A DNA stretch of 64,000 nucleotides, taken from Peptococcaceae bacterium (lineage in GTDB: Bacteria > Bacillota > Peptococcia > DRI-13 > PHAD01). The stretch spans positions 62,001-126,000 of the forward strand of contig JANLFJ010000003.1 of the NCBI GenBank assembly GCA_024655825.1, given 5' to 3'. Positions 19,488 through 29,298 of the stretch are shown here, piece by piece; position 1 is the first letter of the stretch; every line of letters starts with the position of its first letter. Below the pieces are notes generated by a model. The model saw nothing but the letters and a program-made list of their open reading frames with translations. It did no database searches and had not been told where the DNA came from. The translations under genes were made by a program, and so were the position numbers.

Positions 19488-20639
19488 TCAATAGACCGCT
19501 TCCACAGCTGCCAAACGTGACCACCTGTCTATCTCCAGGATCTCTTCTAGACCATACTCCTGCAGTGGCCGGTGTTTTTTCATCACGTTTTCAATAACCG
19601 CCGGTATGGAACTGAACTTGATTTTTTCGGCCAGGAACAACTCTACCGCTTTTTCATTTGCGCCGTTATATACAGCAGGCATTGTCCCGCCAGCCTTGCC
19701 GGCTTCGTAAGCTAAACCAAGGCCGGGGAACCTTTCTTGGTCCGGTTTCATGAACGTGAGTTCCCCGACCTCAGAAAAGTCTACCCTTGGAAAGCTGTTC
19801 TTTCGCCGTTCCGGATAGAAAAAGGCGTATTGAATGGGAAGCCTCATATCCGGCAGGCTGCACTGGGCCAGAACTGAACCGTCGGCATACTGCACCATGG
19901 AATGGATTATGCTCTGGGGATGTATCAGCACTTCAATCTTCTCATAGGGCATATCATAAAGCCAGTGCGCTTCAATCACTTCCAGTCCCTTGTTAACAAG
20001 CCCGGCGCTGTCTATGGTGATTTTTGCTCCCATTCTCCACCGGGGATGCCGGAGTGCCTGGGCCGGTTTGACCTTATCCAGCTCTGTTGCGCTGCATTTG
20101 AGGAAGGGTCCTCCCGAAGCAGTTAGCAGTAGTTTCTCCACGGCAGCAGAGTTTCTTTCTTCAAAGCACTGGAATATTGCGGAATGCTCGCTGTCGACCG
20201 GCAGGATCCTGGTCTTCCTTTCCCTGGCTTTCTTCACTACCAGGTCTCCGGCTGTGACCAGAGTTTCCTTGTTGGCCAGGGCAACGGCAGTACCCCGCTC
20301 CAGCGCGGCAATGGTAGGCCGCAGTCCTTTAATGCCTGATACCGCAACCAGCACCAGGTCTAATCCATCCATGCCGGCTAAACTCTCCAGGCCGCTGTCA
20401 CCATACATCACCGGCAGTCTGTCGTCTTTAATCAATGCGCCAAGCTTAACTGCCGCTTCCCGGCTTCCTGCCGCCGCATATTTCGGGCGATGCTTGGCAA
20501 TTTGCTCAGCCAGCAGATCCATGTTGGAACCCGCCGCCAATCCCACAACCTCAAATTCACCCGGGAACTCGTCAACCACCTGCATGGCCTGGCGGCCTAT
20601 AGACCCGGTGGAACCAAGTATGACAATCCTTTTGGGCAC
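19488..20639 (-). CDS. dxr: 1-deoxy-D-xylulose-5-phosphate reductoisomerase
   Basis: Second enzyme of the MEP pathway, converting DXP to MEP with NADPH. The 383-residue product has the N-terminal nucleotide motif VILGSTGSIGRQA, the ALANKETLV and LPVDSEHSAIFQC metal/substrate loops, and GGPF(L) with the flexible-loop HPRWRMG. The start is GTG at 20639, 7 bases after a GGTGG site. It sits upstream of rseP and ispG in the usual order. Confidence 0.96.
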   Translation of the reverse strand: MPKRIVILGSTGSIGRQAMQVVDEFPGEFEVVGLAAGSNMDLLAEQIAKHRPKYAAAGSREAAVKLGALIKDDRLPVMYGDSGLESLAGMDGLDLVLVAVSGIKGLRPTIAALERGTAVALANKETLVTAGDLVVKKARERKTRILPVDSEHSAIFQCFEERNSAAVEKLLLTASGGPFLKCSATELDKVKPAQALRHPRWRMGAKITIDSAGLVNKGLEVIEAHWLYDMPYEKIEVLIHPQSIIHSMVQYADGSVLAQCSLPDMRLPIQYAFFYPERRKNSFPRVDFSEVGELTFMKPDQERFPGLGLAYEAGKAGGTMPAVYNGANEKAVELFLAEKIKFSSIPAVIENVMKKHRPLQEYGLEEILEIDRWSRLAAVEAVY

Positions 20640-20676
20640 GATTCTTCCACCGCCTGTTTTTATTATACAACCCCTG

Positions 20677-21783
20677 TTATTGTTCCTTCTTCATGTTCTT
20701 CACGCTTTTGACAACCGCCTTGACCAGAACAACGCTGAACGGGCCGATGACAATGCCCCACACCCCGATGAACGCAAGTCCAACGTACAGGGCCATCAGG
20801 GTGGCCAGAGGGTGCAGCCCTATCTGCCGGGAAACAATTCTGGGTTCTAAAAGCTGTCTCACTCCCACCAGCACAGCATACAGGACGAAGAGGGACACTC
20901 CAAAACTGAAGTTACCGGCAAGCAGCTGAATGACCGCCCAGGGCACGAGTATTGTTCCAGGCCCCAGGACGGGAAGCAGATCGAAAATGCCCACGATGAT
21001 TCCTAGGGTCAGGGCATAATCAATCTTGATGATATAAAGGCCAATTACTGTCAGAAACCCGGTCAAGCTTATCAGAATTGTCTGGGCCCGGAAAAACCCG
21101 ACCAGGGCCCCGCTGGCCTCGCCGATAACCATACTGGTCGGCCGGATAAATCTTTTCGGTATTAGGCTGTACAGGAAGCGCATGATCAGGGCCTTGTCCC
21201 TGCTGATAAAGAAGGTAGCCAACCCTGAGACGATAATGACCGTGACAAAACCCGGCAGCCCTGCGATGAGACCGAATAGAAAACTGACCGCCGTTCCGAT
21301 AAAACCTGTCAGACCGTTGACAACGTTTTGCATGTTTGAACTCAGGACGGCTTGAGCTTCCGGCGGCAGCGGGTTGTTGCTGATATAGTTTTTGAGCTGG
21401 TTTATTATCTCCAGCCCGCTTTTAAGCAGTTGCTGGGTGTAGCCGGGAAGACTGGCATAGAGCCCGGCAAGTTCGACCACCAGGCGTGAAACTGCCAGCA
21501 CGACCAGCAAGACAATACCGGCAAACAGCATGATTAAAGCAATGGCTACGGCCAAGCCCCTCTTGATCCTTTTCTTCGTGCTCAACCAGTCTACGAGAGG
21601 ATCAATCAAAATAGCCAATACTACAGCCAGGATAAACGGCAAAAACCCCCAGACCAGGCTCTCCGACACGTTAAACAGGAGCGGAAACAAGTAATTGAAA
21701 GTAAAAAACACGGCAACAATTAATACCAGCGCGGTGCCTATCTTCAGCAAATTCTCAAGATGGCGTTCAATTTTCGTGTTCAT
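20677..21783 (-). CDS. AI-2E/YtvI-family membrane permease
   Basis: A 368-residue integral membrane protein with about eight hydrophobic segments and the family signature near the C-terminus (GIIVGIFDLLPVLGPG, then LLEPRIVSRQIGLHPLATLMALYVG). YtvI is a sporulation-linked member and other members move small molecules or sodium/protons, so the substrate is unknown. The ATG at 21783 lies one codon past the cdsA stop, with AGAGG before it, and is chosen over a start inside cdsA. This gene is not normally found between cdsA and dxr. Confidence 0.88.
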   Translation of the reverse strand: MNTKIERHLENLLKIGTALVLIVAVFFTFNYLFPLLFNVSESLVWGFLPFILAVVLAILIDPLVDWLSTKKRIKRGLAVAIALIMLFAGIVLLVVLAVSRLVVELAGLYASLPGYTQQLLKSGLEIINQLKNYISNNPLPPEAQAVLSSNMQNVVNGLTGFIGTAVSFLFGLIAGLPGFVTVIIVSGLATFFISRDKALIMRFLYSLIPKRFIRPTSMVIGEASGALVGFFRAQTILISLTGFLTVIGLYIIKIDYALTLGIIVGIFDLLPVLGPGTILVPWAVIQLLAGNFSFGVSLFVLYAVLVGVRQLLEPRIVSRQIGLHPLATLMALYVGLAFIGVWGIVIGPFSVVLVKAVVKSVKNMKKEQ

Positions 21784-21785
21784 GA

Positions 21786-22577
21786 TCAAAACAACCTCTC
21801 CATCAATAAAAACAGATAATAGGTTACCGGCGCAGCCCAAAGAACGCTGTCAAACCGGTCCAGTACCCCGCCGTGCCCCGGGATAATGGTTCCCGAATCT
21901 TTTACCCCGGCATACCGCTTTAAGGCACTTTCAAACAGGTCTCCCGCCTGCCCTGCTATGGAAACAAAAGGAGCAACGCCAAGAAAAAGACAGCCCTTTT
22001 CCGGAGGTGACACCCTTATCAAGATGTAGGCAGCCAGGATGCTTACCAGCAGGCCGCCAAAAAAACCCTCCCATTTTTTGTTCGGGCTGATGTGGGGAGC
22101 CAGCAAGTGCCTCCCAAAAACAGTGCCGGTAAAATAAGCTCCCGTGTCGGTGCTCCATACAATTACAAATAAATAAACAACCAGCCAGAAACCGTTTTCC
22201 AGGTCCCTTATGAGCAAGAGGTGAGAAAAACCCATTACAATATATATTACCCCGGCAACAGTGAACGACAGTTCAAAAGGAGAAAAACGCGGAAAACCGA
22301 CCAGGTAAAACAAGGCTGCAAAAACAGCAAGAAACAAGAAGGCAGCAGCAAGCATATCGCTCCAGTATTGATAAACCAGGGGAATGATTAACCCCCCGGC
22401 CCACATGGGCGGCCCGAGCACCTGGTGTCCTGACCTGGCAGCCAGGTTTTTAAATTCCACCAGACCGGCAATCACGAGAATTATTATGCCCGTCAGCAGG
22501 AGAAGGCCACCCACATAAAACGCATAAACAACAACAGGTATTCCGATTAACGCGACAAGCACTCTTTTAACCAACAT
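21786..22577 (-). CDS. cdsA: Phosphatidate cytidylyltransferase
   Basis: Makes CDP-diacylglycerol from phosphatidate and CTP in the membrane. The 263-residue product has about seven hydrophobic helices and the CDP-DAG synthase signature at 217-244 (SALKRYAGVKDSG, then IPGHGGVLDRFDS). A longer frame extends back into uppS, but AAAGGTG lies 9 bases before the ATG at 22577, and family members start with a short LVKRVL-type N-terminus. It follows uppS by 20 bases. Confidence 0.95.
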   Translation of the reverse strand: MLVKRVLVALIGIPVVVYAFYVGGLLLLTGIIILVIAGLVEFKNLAARSGHQVLGPPMWAGGLIIPLVYQYWSDMLAAAFLFLAVFAALFYLVGFPRFSPFELSFTVAGVIYIVMGFSHLLLIRDLENGFWLVVYLFVIVWSTDTGAYFTGTVFGRHLLAPHISPNKKWEGFFGGLLVSILAAYILIRVSPPEKGCLFLGVAPFVSIAGQAGDLFESALKRYAGVKDSGTIIPGHGGVLDRFDSVLWAAPVTYYLFLLMERLF

Positions 22578-22597
22578 TCCGTTTTTCACCTTTCCGC

Positions 22598-23374
22598 TTA
22601 CAGCCCGCCGTAACGTCGCTGGCGACCCTGGTAATCGCGAATGGCCTGAAATAAGTCGCGTTCGGAAAAATCCGGCCACAAAACAGGTGTCGTCCAGTAC
22701 TCGGCATAAGCTGACTGCCACAGGAGAAAGTTGCTTAAGCGCATTTCGCCGGAAGGACGAATAATCAAATCCGGGTCTGGCATTCCGGCAGTGTAGAGGT
22801 AATTAGAAAACATTGCCTCGTTGATGTTTTCCGGCTCCACTTTTCCTTCTTTTACATCCTGGCAAAGAATTCGGACTGCATCCACAATTTCTTTTCGGCC
22901 GCCGTAATTAAGCGCTATCTGGAGGTTGAGCTTACTGTTGTTGTTCGTCTCGGCTATGGCCTTCTCTATCTGGCGCCTTGCTCCCGCCGGAAGCTGTTCC
23001 AGGCTGCCCAGGGTTTTTACTTTAACCCCATTTTTTTTCAGCTGCTGAAGCTCTTTTTCTACGTACTCAACCAGGAGGTTCATCAAAGCATCTATCTCCT
23101 CCTGCGGCCTTTTCCAGTTTTCAGTGGAAAAAGCATACACGGTAAGATGGGTAATCCCTATATTGATTGCCGATTCCACAACCCTCTTTAGCGTTTCCAT
23201 TCCCGCCCTGTGCCCGGCCGCGCGCGGTAAACCTTTCTTTTGGGCCCATCTCCCGTTACCGTCCATGATTATGGCCACATGCCGTGGAAGAGGCTGCTTG
23301 TTGAGAGTCTCCGGGCCGGGAACTCTTTTTTCTATACTTCTTTTTTTAAATAGATTCTTAAAATATAGACTCAT
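22598..23374 (-). CDS. uppS: Undecaprenyl diphosphate synthase
   Basis: Adds eight cis-isoprene units to FPP to make the carrier lipid for cell-wall synthesis. The catalytic aspartate (about D38) lies in AIIMDGNGRWA, and the C-terminal signature reads DLIIRPSGEMRLSNFLLWQ. The ATG at 23374 is chosen, with GGAGG 12 bases upstream. A longer start at 23395 would need the right arm of an upstream hairpin as its ribosome site. It precedes cdsA. Confidence 0.95.
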   Translation of the reverse strand: MSLYFKNLFKKRSIEKRVPGPETLNKQPLPRHVAIIMDGNGRWAQKKGLPRAAGHRAGMETLKRVVESAINIGITHLTVYAFSTENWKRPQEEIDALMNLLVEYVEKELQQLKKNGVKVKTLGSLEQLPAGARRQIEKAIAETNNNSKLNLQIALNYGGRKEIVDAVRILCQDVKEGKVEPENINEAMFSNYLYTAGMPDPDLIIRPSGEMRLSNFLLWQSAYAEYWTTPVLWPDFSERDLFQAIRDYQGRQRRYGGL

Positions 23375-23402
23375 CGTTATCTCTTGCCTCCCCATGCAGG
23401 AA

Positions 23403-23423
23403 AACCCCCTGTTTAAGGGGGTT
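23403..23423 (-). terminator. Weak hairpin terminator or attenuator before uppS
   Basis: In minus-strand RNA the 7 bp stem AACCCCC/GGGGGTT with a 7-base loop is followed by TTCC. It begins inside the stop codon of the 85-residue gene and ends 28 bases before uppS. The short U-run suggests partial termination at most. Confidence 0.4.
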
Positions 23424-23679
23424 AATCACCGCATCCCTTTCCCGAAGCAAAACCACATTTTTGAAAAAGTCCTGCGAGAATCTCGACTTCCTGGTCATTT
23501 TTCTTAATACGGATAACTCTTTTTTCCCCATCGCTAAGCGGTCGCACGGCTGACGTATGGAGCATAACGCATTTCAACCCTTGGTTTTTTAGCACACTGC
23601 AAACTTCTTCCGGTGTTTTTCCCAGCAAAACGGGAAATTCCGGTTCCCACACCCTATTATTACGCGAGGAAGCGCTCAT
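23422..23679 (-). CDS. Small protein of unknown function, weakly PASTA-like
   Basis: An 85-residue protein with no clear family. The middle (LLGKTPEEVCSVLKNQGLK, later DGEKRVIRIKKND) resembles a single PASTA or beta-grasp module by pattern, but this is weak. It has four cysteines, two near the C-terminus (GFASGKGCGD preceded by QKCG). No signal peptide is seen. It begins one base after the frr stop and ends in the hairpin before uppS, so it is likely cotranscribed with frr and uppS. Confidence 0.65.
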   Translation of the reverse strand: MSASSRNNRVWEPEFPVLLGKTPEEVCSVLKNQGLKCVMLHTSAVRPLSDGEKRVIRIKKNDQEVEILAGLFQKCGFASGKGCGD

Positions 23680-23680
23680 C

Positions 23681-25046
<1,366 letters not shown>

Positions 25047-25063
25047 TCAGCAGATAGATTGTC

Positions 25064-25092
25064 AAAAAGAGAACACCACAGTGTTCTCTTTT
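25064..25092 (-). terminator. Intrinsic terminator of rpsB-tsf
   Basis: Twelve-base arms (AAAAGAGAACAC with GTGTTCTCTTTT, loop TGTG) form a perfect stem immediately after the tsf stop codon, followed by a U-run in the minus-strand RNA. The strong stem and T-run make this a confident terminator. Confidence 0.85.
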
Positions 25093-25094
25093 CT

Positions 25095-25745
25095 TCAGCC
25101 TTTAATCTGGGCCATCACATCATCAACAAAAGTGTCTTTTTTCTTCTCCAAACCTTCCCCAAGCTCGTAACGCGCAAACCGGCGAACTCTGATATTTTCG
25201 CCGATTTTCGCTATTTTATCGACAATCAGTTGTCTAACCGTAATCTCCGGGTTCCTGATGTACTGCTGTTCCATAAGGCAAACCTCTTTATAAAACTTTT
25301 CGACCCGTCCTTCCACCATTTTATCGACAACTTTTTCCGGCTTGCCTTCATTCAATGCCTGCTGGCGAAAGATTTCCCTTTCCTTGTTGATGACTTCCTC
25401 CGGCACGTCTGCCTTTTCCACGTATTCCGGCCGGGAGGCGGCAACCTGCATGGCGATTTCTTTTGCCAGCTCTCTGAATTCCGGTGTTTTGGCAACGAAA
25501 TCCGTTTCACAGTTTACTTCAAGCAGTACCCCGATGCGACCGCCGCCGTGTATATACGATTCAATAATTCCCTCCGCTGCAATCCTGCCGGCCCTTTTAG
25601 CCGCTGCCGCCAACCCTTTTTCCCTCAAGTATTCAATGGCTTTGTCCAGATCGCCGCTCTTTTCCACGAGGGCTTTTTTACAGTCCATCATCCCTGCTCC
25701 GGTTCTTTCTCTCAGCTCTTTAACCATTTGAGCGGTTATTTCCAT
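25095..25745 (-). CDS. tsf: Elongation factor Ts
   Basis: Exchanges GDP for GTP on EF-Tu. This is the short form (216 residues), common in Clostridia, with the N-terminal UBA-like module ([22 protein letters not shown]) and the TDFVAK motif (81-86) that contacts EF-Tu; the second core subdomain is reduced compared with the E. coli protein. The ATG at 25745 lies 7 bases after GGAGG; the GTG at 25751 is too close to that site. It follows rpsB after a 169-base gap that contains a strong hairpin. Confidence 0.96.
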   Translation of the reverse strand: MEITAQMVKELRERTGAGMMDCKKALVEKSGDLDKAIEYLREKGLAAAAKRAGRIAAEGIIESYIHGGGRIGVLLEVNCETDFVAKTPEFRELAKEIAMQVAASRPEYVEKADVPEEVINKEREIFRQQALNEGKPEKVVDKMVEGRVEKFYKEVCLMEQQYIRNPEITVRQLIVDKIAKIGENIRVRRFARYELGEGLEKKKDTFVDDVMAQIKG

Positions 25746-25815
25746 TTCCACGCCTCCCCAATAATTTCATTTCTATTATTCCATATTTTTCAGTATTACA
25801 AAACCGTGTATTTAT

Positions 25816-25860
25816 AAAGAGGCGACCCGGGGTACCAGCTTCCCCCTCGGCCACCCCTTT
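25816..25860 (-). other. Strong hairpin between rpsB and tsf
   Basis: In minus-strand RNA, 12-base arms pair with three G-U wobbles (AAAGGGGUGGCC with GGUCGCCUCUUU), and an inner GGGG/CCCC extension closes the loop. It is followed by AUAAAUAC rather than a U-run, so termination should be weak. It may tune the rpsB:tsf ratio or mark an RNA processing site; this is inference. Confidence 0.6.
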
Positions 25861-25914
25861 TAAGGTTTCTTACTTTACCTTTACGGCAGCTGCATAAACT
25901 CTGTTATTGCGCTT

Positions 25915-26652
25915 TTAAATCTCTATTTCTTCCTCTTCTTCTAACTCTTCTTCGATTTCTTCGCCTACGCGTCCCTGCGTCGCTTCCAGGACAGCATCCG
26001 CCATTTTACCCGTCAGCAGTTTAACGGCCCTTATGGCGTCATCATTCCCAGGAATAATATAGTCTATTTCGTCAGGGTCGCAGTTTGTATCGACAATGGC
26101 TACAATGGGTACCCCCAGCCGCCTTGCTTCAGCAACGGCGATATGTTCTTTGCGCGGATCTATCACAAAAAGAGCACCTGGAATTCCCGGCATATTCTTG
26201 ATACCGCCCAGGAATTTTTCGAGCCTTTCCGCCTCCGCCATAAGTTTGGCCACTTCCTTTTTCGGCAGAACATCGAAGGTCCCGTTCTCCTTCATGGTCT
26301 CCAGCTCTTTTAAGCGCTGTATCCTTTTTTGAATCGTATGGTAGTTGGTCAGCATACCTCCCAGCCAGCGCACATGCACATAGTACATGCCGCAGCGTTC
26401 CGCCTCTTCCTTTACCGTTTCCTGGGCCTGTTTTTTCGTGCCTACAAACAGTATGTGCTTGCCTTCCGACACTGTGCTGCGAATAAACTCGTACGCTTCT
26501 TCAACCTTTTTTACGGTTTTTTGGAGGTCAATTATATAGATGCCGTTACGCTCCGTAAAAATGTACGGGGCCATTTTGGGGTTCCAGCGCCTGGTCTGGT
26601 GTCCGAAATGAACACCGGCTTCCAAAAGCTGTTTCATCGAGATGACAGACAA
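25915..26652 (-). CDS. rpsB: 30S ribosomal protein S2
   Basis: Ribosomal protein of the 30S body-head junction. The 245-residue product begins [22 protein letters not shown], the typical S2 start, and ends in a run of glutamates. The start is TTG at 26652, 7 bases after a perfect AGGAGG; the GTG two codons upstream nearly touches that site. The gene has its own promoter and a leader of about 110 bases and is followed by tsf. Confidence 0.97.
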   Translation of the reverse strand: MSVISMKQLLEAGVHFGHQTRRWNPKMAPYIFTERNGIYIIDLQKTVKKVEEAYEFIRSTVSEGKHILFVGTKKQAQETVKEEAERCGMYYVHVRWLGGMLTNYHTIQKRIQRLKELETMKENGTFDVLPKKEVAKLMAEAERLEKFLGGIKNMPGIPGALFVIDPRKEHIAVAEARRLGVPIVAIVDTNCDPDEIDYIIPGNDDAIRAVKLLTGKMADAVLEATQGRVGEEIEEELEEEEEIEI

Positions 26653-26766
26653 TGCCACACCTCCTTTCCGACGGTTTTCCCTCCGCCGGCCTCATCCTGG
26701 CTTCCGACCTTTGGTAAAGGCACCGGGAAGTCAAATCAACCGGCGTGTGTGATTACACCATAGGAA

Positions 26767-26796
26767 AGTATAACATAAATATCTTTACCTACACAA
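26767..26796 (-). promoter_or_regulatory. Sigma-A promoter of rpsB-tsf
   Basis: On the minus strand TTGTGT (26791-26796) and TATACT (26767-26772) are 18 bases apart, and the -10 is extended by TG one base upstream. Transcription would start near 26760, giving a roughly 110-base leader before rpsB. It separates the ribosomal pair from the fla/che operon. Confidence 0.7.
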
Positions 26797-26811
26797 ATAT
26801 TTTTCCGCTGG

Positions 26812-27267
26812 TCAGCTATTATTTTTCAACTGGCCGGCAGCAAGTTTTTCATGCAGGTTAAGCTTAAGCGAAATCTCTCCCTGAGAGATTGACAGCCGCT
26901 CGGCAATTTCCTGGACTGAAAAACCCTGCTGGCGCAGGCGAATGATTTTTGCGCTGCTTTCGTTCCTAGAACTCCTTTTTTTGTTCATTGTCGCCGCGTG
27001 ATCATCTTGCCGCTCTTTTTCTTCTTCTGCAGCAGCCTGTTCATTTTCCATTCCCGGCGACAAAACAGCCCCGGCCTGATTTATCTTTCCTTCCAGTTCC
27101 TCCAGAACAAGGTCAGCCAGCTGCAGGTGTTTGTCAATCATCGCCGCAACATTCTCCTCAATCTGCCTGTAATGCAAAAGTGAACTTCGGAGACTATTGA
27201 TTTTATATGTTATATAGACCAGGAGGATGATATTTATAAAAAAAATGATTACGTCCAGCGAATTCAT
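26812..27267 (-). CDS. Membrane-anchored HTH protein at the swrB position
   Basis: A 151-residue protein with one N-terminal membrane helix (about 5-22), a charged, helical middle rich in E and K, and a C-terminal helix-turn-helix (KIIRLRQQGFSVQEIAERLS, about 106-136) resembling sigma region 4 or resolvase-type HTHs. It occupies the exact place of B. subtilis swrB, between sigD and rpsB, and shares the short membrane-anchored plan; SwrB aids basal-body maturation and SigD activation. Orthology is inferred from position and layout, not from clear sequence identity. GGGGGAAG precedes the ATG. Confidence 0.75.
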   Translation of the reverse strand: MNSLDVIIFFINIILLVYITYKINSLRSSLLHYRQIEENVAAMIDKHLQLADLVLEELEGKINQAGAVLSPGMENEQAAAEEEKERQDDHAATMNKKRSSRNESSAKIIRLRQQGFSVQEIAERLSISQGEISLKLNLHEKLAAGQLKNNS

Positions 27268-27328
27268 GCAGCTTCCCCCTATTTTTTGATTATTACCGCC
27301 GCCGGAGTATTCGAATAAACTCTGCTCG

Positions 27329-27652
27329 CTAAATTTTAATATCTAACAACCTGCCGGTCTGTTTTTCATCGCCGGGAACACCCTTCGGCTTGCCGTCTTC
27401 TTTTTTTTCGCTTTGTTTTTTCTTCCCACTGCCTTCCCTTTTTTTGTCCTCCCGGTTCTGGTCTTCAACCTTCTTTTGCATCGCCTGTTCAGGTTTATTG
27501 ACGGTCTGTTCCTTGAGCCTGTTTTCTTGCTGAACCGTCTGGCCCAACACCTGTTGCTCCGTCTGCTGCTGCTGCTGAAGGCCGCGCTGCACGCGGTTCA
27601 CCTGGCCTGTTTGAGGCAGTATAACCTGCATGTCAACAGGGTTCACCGTCAT
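27329..27652 (-). CDS. Q/K-rich small protein at the end of the fla/che operon
   Basis: A 107-residue, highly hydrophilic protein. The first part (NPVDMQVILPQTGQVNRVQ) and the last residues (GRLLDIKI) look ordered and resemble conserved ends of small proteins found near sigD in Clostridia; the middle is a low-complexity tract of Q, E and K. No function is known to me. It lies 7 bases after the DUF342 gene, so a flagellar role is plausible by context alone. Confidence 0.7.
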   Translation of the reverse strand: MTVNPVDMQVILPQTGQVNRVQRGLQQQQQTEQQVLGQTVQQENRLKEQTVNKPEQAMQKKVEDQNREDKKREGSGKKKQSEKKEDGKPKGVPGDEKQTGRLLDIKI

Positions 27653-27659
27653 ATGCCGT

Positions 27660-29282
27660 TCACCTTCCCCTCAATGGAACGTGCTTGATTTCAAATCCCT
27701 CTATTTTAAAAACAACGCTCTTCATTTCCTCAAGCACGTTGAAGACGGACTTGCCCATATACAGAGTTACCCCAAAAAACACCTTGTTTTCAACACAAAT
27801 TCTGGCCTTTTCCAGGTTATAGAAGATGTTCTCCAGTTCGTTTTTCCTTCTCTTCAGGTTTTCTATTTCCTGGGTCATTTGGTACTGCTGCCTGCATACT
27901 TTCAGGAATATCTCGTTTTTATTATCAGGTAAGCTCCCGGTTGTTTTCTTGATTTCCTGCAGCGCCTTAACAATTTTCTCGCATTTCAGACAATCTTCCT
28001 GTAGTGTGGCCAGCCTGCGGCAAACCTCCTTGTATTCCTGTCTTATTTCTGGGCGGATGCCAACTTCCAGCGTGGTCGCGGTGCCAGATGAGGAGCCGAT
28101 GTTCTTTGCTCTAATCTCTTCGCCAGCGCAGCAGCTTCCACCAACCAGGAGGCCTTTTTTCCCGCCCACGGTAACTTTTTTCGCCGCCTTCGTGGTGCTG
28201 TGCATGATGGCTTCCGTGACCACAATGTTTTCATTGCTCTCCACATACCCGTTTTCGATGTAACGGGCATAAACGCACCCATTGACAACAGCCTTGCCTC
28301 TCACTATCCCGTTTTTTACCTGCAGATTTCCTCCGGCTTTTACCAGTCCCTCCAGGTTTCCATGGACCTCCACGTCGCCTACCGCTTCAATTTCAAAATT
28401 ATTTTTAACGTTGCCATAAACAATAACGTTCCCGGGAAACTTAATGTTTCCGGTATTGAAATCGACATCTCCCCTGACTTCATAGCAGTGAAAAACGCTT
28501 ACCCTTTTTTTGTCATAAACCACATGCCCGGAGGTGGTAGCAATCAGTTTCGTGTTGTTATCGACGATCTGTGTGTTTTGTCCCATTGGAAAACGCACAT
28601 CTTTTCCGGGCTTGGCTTTTTTTTCCTCTCCGTACACGTTTAGGCCGTCCTTGCCGGCGGTAGCGTGGATTTTTTCGATCAACACGCTGCCGGAATCGAC
28701 AGTTTGAATCAAATTGAGGTTGTAAAAGTCAACACTGCCATCTGCCAGTTCCTGCGGTTTAATATCAATTCCCTCGGGGTTAAAATGAAAGATTAAACGG
28801 GCATCCTCCCCCTCGATGCATGGAACCCCTTCCGCAACCAGCCACTCCCCGTAATCATCTTGTTTTTCCACAATTTCCGGAAAGAGCGTTTTCTTGACGC
28901 CTGCTTTTATACCCTGTTCCAGCAAGGTGTTCTCAATATCCCGCTCGCTCACTTTCGAGCCGTTGCGCAAAGGAAAGACCTGGAGATATGCTTTTAGCTT
29001 GTCTTCGGTAACCCGAATTCTGAGTATCGTCCCGTTGTGGTAACCTTCTTGGTCGGAGGAGATTTTTACCGGTCTGCCGCTCGCTTCGGCAAAGCACTGT
29101 TCCACCGTCTCGCTCTCAAAGAATATCTTTCTTTGAGCCAGTTCCGCGCAAAGCTGGTCCAACGTCGCCGGGAAAAGCAGGTTTTCCTCTTCGCTTACGG
29201 TCAGGTAAACACCCTCAGGTTCTTTGGAGAGCGAATACTTCCTACCCCTGACTGTTTTTGCGCTTACCCCACTGTCCTCCAT
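27660..29282 (-). CDS. DUF342/FapA-family protein
   Basis: A 540-residue cytoplasmic protein of the FapA (DUF342) family, long known from flagellar and polar loci. The N-terminal region (about 1-180) is followed by a repetitive beta-helix-like stretch (about 270-400) with many GNV/GDV turns, for example FPGNVIVYGNVKNN and AVGDVEVHGNLEG, and a C-terminal coiled coil (about 430-500). Proposed roles include polymer-forming scaffold or flagellar assembly; the mechanism is unsettled. It follows sigD by 16 bases with AGGGGGAG before the ATG. Confidence 0.88.
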   Translation of the reverse strand: MEDSGVSAKTVRGRKYSLSKEPEGVYLTVSEEENLLFPATLDQLCAELAQRKIFFESETVEQCFAEASGRPVKISSDQEGYHNGTILRIRVTEDKLKAYLQVFPLRNGSKVSERDIENTLLEQGIKAGVKKTLFPEIVEKQDDYGEWLVAEGVPCIEGEDARLIFHFNPEGIDIKPQELADGSVDFYNLNLIQTVDSGSVLIEKIHATAGKDGLNVYGEEKKAKPGKDVRFPMGQNTQIVDNNTKLIATTSGHVVYDKKRVSVFHCYEVRGDVDFNTGNIKFPGNVIVYGNVKNNFEIEAVGDVEVHGNLEGLVKAGGNLQVKNGIVRGKAVVNGCVYARYIENGYVESNENIVVTEAIMHSTTKAAKKVTVGGKKGLLVGGSCCAGEEIRAKNIGSSSGTATTLEVGIRPEIRQEYKEVCRRLATLQEDCLKCEKIVKALQEIKKTTGSLPDNKNEIFLKVCRQQYQMTQEIENLKRRKNELENIFYNLEKARICVENKVFFGVTLYMGKSVFNVLEEMKSVVFKIEGFEIKHVPLRGR

Positions 29283-29298
29283 TCAGAAACTCCCCCTT

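Noticed and set aside
19990-20850. 286-codon open frame on the plus strand
   Set aside because: Antisense to dxr and the permease gene, both with strong family motifs; no ribosome site with matching protein character.
25058-25066. TTGACA just after the tsf terminator as pyrH -35 box
   Set aside because: No -10 hexamer occurs 16-18 bases downstream, so it is not called as a promoter.
25816-25860. tRNA-like GGTGGCCGAG block between rpsB and tsf
   Set aside because: It resembles a D-arm only; the element is about 45 bases and folds as a simple hairpin without anticodon and T arms.
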